Shown here: positions 5,151 through 5,492 of the stretch, in pieces | Position numbering within the stretch: position 1 is the stretch's first letter | Layout: each line of letters opens with the position of its first letter | NCBI GenBank assembly: GCA_016866415.1 | Contig: VGML01000146.1 | Location: 1 to 5,492 of the forward strand | Source of the DNA: Bacteroidota bacterium | GTDB lineage: Bacteria > Bacteroidota > Bacteroidia > Flavobacteriales_D > Crocinitomicaceae | DNA length: 5,492 nucleotides | Reading direction: 5' to 3' | Program-made: the position numbers and the translations under genes | The notes under the pieces: model-generated | Database searches by the model: none | Seen by the model: the letters and a program-made list of their open reading frames with translations, nothing else | What the model was told of the DNA's origin: nothing

Positions 5151-5492
5151 CTAATCCCTAAGGCAACGGACAGAGAACCCACTCTGCTCATAGTTGTCGG
5201 TGCTGCTTACACTGCCAGGGCTGTTACCTAGCTCGCTGGACAAGGCAAGGCCACCTAAGGGTAGTTATCCTGTAACGTACTCCGTAGAACTTCACCAGAT
5301 GCCGTAGTGGTTAATCCAGTCGAACGGCCAGTTGGACGACGCATGGTAGAAACCGCCCGGAAGACCTGAGAAACCGCTTTCGTTGGTAGCATCTTGATTT
5401 GGGCTTATCCAGTATTGTGTAACGGTGCTTTTCATTTCACCTCCAGCTGTATTGTTGTTATTACCACCATCTGCATTAGGGTCTAAATAGTT
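5151..5492 (-). pseudogene. Broken FSMPD (Fibrobacter succinogenes major paralogous domain) protein, C-terminal part
   Basis: The minus-strand frame from the window edge to the TAG at 5151-5153 spans 114 codons and follows the FSMPD (TIGR02145-type) pattern throughout. In order: AGGEMKST (5424-5447), SPNQDATNESGFSGLPGG (5352-5405), GIW-stop-SSTEY (5277-5303; family pattern G-x-WWSSTE) and terminal GFSVRCLRD (5154-5180). Two in-frame stops interrupt it. TGA at 5292-5294 sits exactly where the second Trp of WWSSTE is expected, one G-to-A change from TGG. TAA at 5265-5267 falls in the variable stretch before LSSELG. Homology continues in the same frame after both stops. The upstream part lies beyond 5492. 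Family members are usually exported surface proteins of unknown function in large paralogous sets. GC is about 53% over 5161-5400 (127/240, hand count), against about 30% at 601-720 and 42% at 2101-2160, suggesting different origin or constraint. A sequencing error at either stop is possible but two are less likely. Confidence 0.85.

Noticed and set aside
5037..5231. 64-codon plus-strand open frame
   Set aside because: It begins in the palindromic repeat (giving the repeat-derived LPDGRQ peptide) and runs antisense to the FSMPD pseudogene.
5265..5294. Stop-codon recoding (TGA read as Trp or selenocysteine) in the FSMPD fragment
   Set aside because: A second stop, TAA, follows 24 bp later, and the three intact genes use TGG for Trp with no in-frame TGA, so gene decay is simpler.

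Overview
The window looks like chromosomal DNA from a member of the Bacteroidota, most likely a Flavobacteriales-type organism. The evidence is the AT-rich genes, starts without a recognisable Shine-Dalgarno sequence, several TAnnTTTG-type -7 promoter boxes just upstream of starts, and typical families: a CBM9/DUF5916 outer-membrane protein with an F-A-Q signal cleavage site, a DUF5715 protein, a Fibrobacter succinogenes major paralogous domain (FSMPD), and a CCTGCC/GGCAGG palindrome of a kind I remember as dispersed in these genomes. The family-level placement is inference.

Layout. 1-465 (-) is the N-terminal third of an acyl-CoA (propionyl-CoA) carboxylase carboxyltransferase subunit, cut by the window edge. 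The 118 bp gap 466-583 is a divergent control region with four TGAC-type half-sites over the promoter of the next gene. 584-1663 (+) encodes an intact fusion of an XRE-type DNA-binding domain to a self-inhibited (class II) Fic AMP-transferase. It meets 1660-4110 (-) tail to tail with a 4 bp stop-codon overlap. That gene encodes an 816-residue exported protein with a CBM9-like N-terminal domain and a large predicted outer-membrane beta-barrel (DUF5916). Upstream of it on the same strand, 4199-4882 (-) encodes a DUF5715 protein with the ligand pattern of a VanY/M15-type zinc peptidase. 4883-5150 is non-coding and holds promoter elements and two palindromic repeat blocks. 5151-5492 (-) is the C-terminal part of an FSMPD protein, clearly recognisable but broken by two in-frame stops and much richer in GC than the rest.

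How the genes work together. The two minus-strand envelope genes (DUF5715 then DUF5916) may be co-transcribed, though the second also has its own -7-like box. The Fic gene looks like a stand-alone autoregulated module: one protein carries both the DNA-binding domain and the enzyme, with a palindromic operator candidate over its own promoter. The carboxylase is core metabolism and probably unrelated to its neighbours.

I found no CRISPR array, tRNA, rRNA, intact transposase or multi-gene defence system. The items most worth a second look are the XRE-Fic gene with its operator cluster, the decayed GC-rich FSMPD gene beside palindromic repeats, and the placement of -7 boxes 5-7 nt before start codons.
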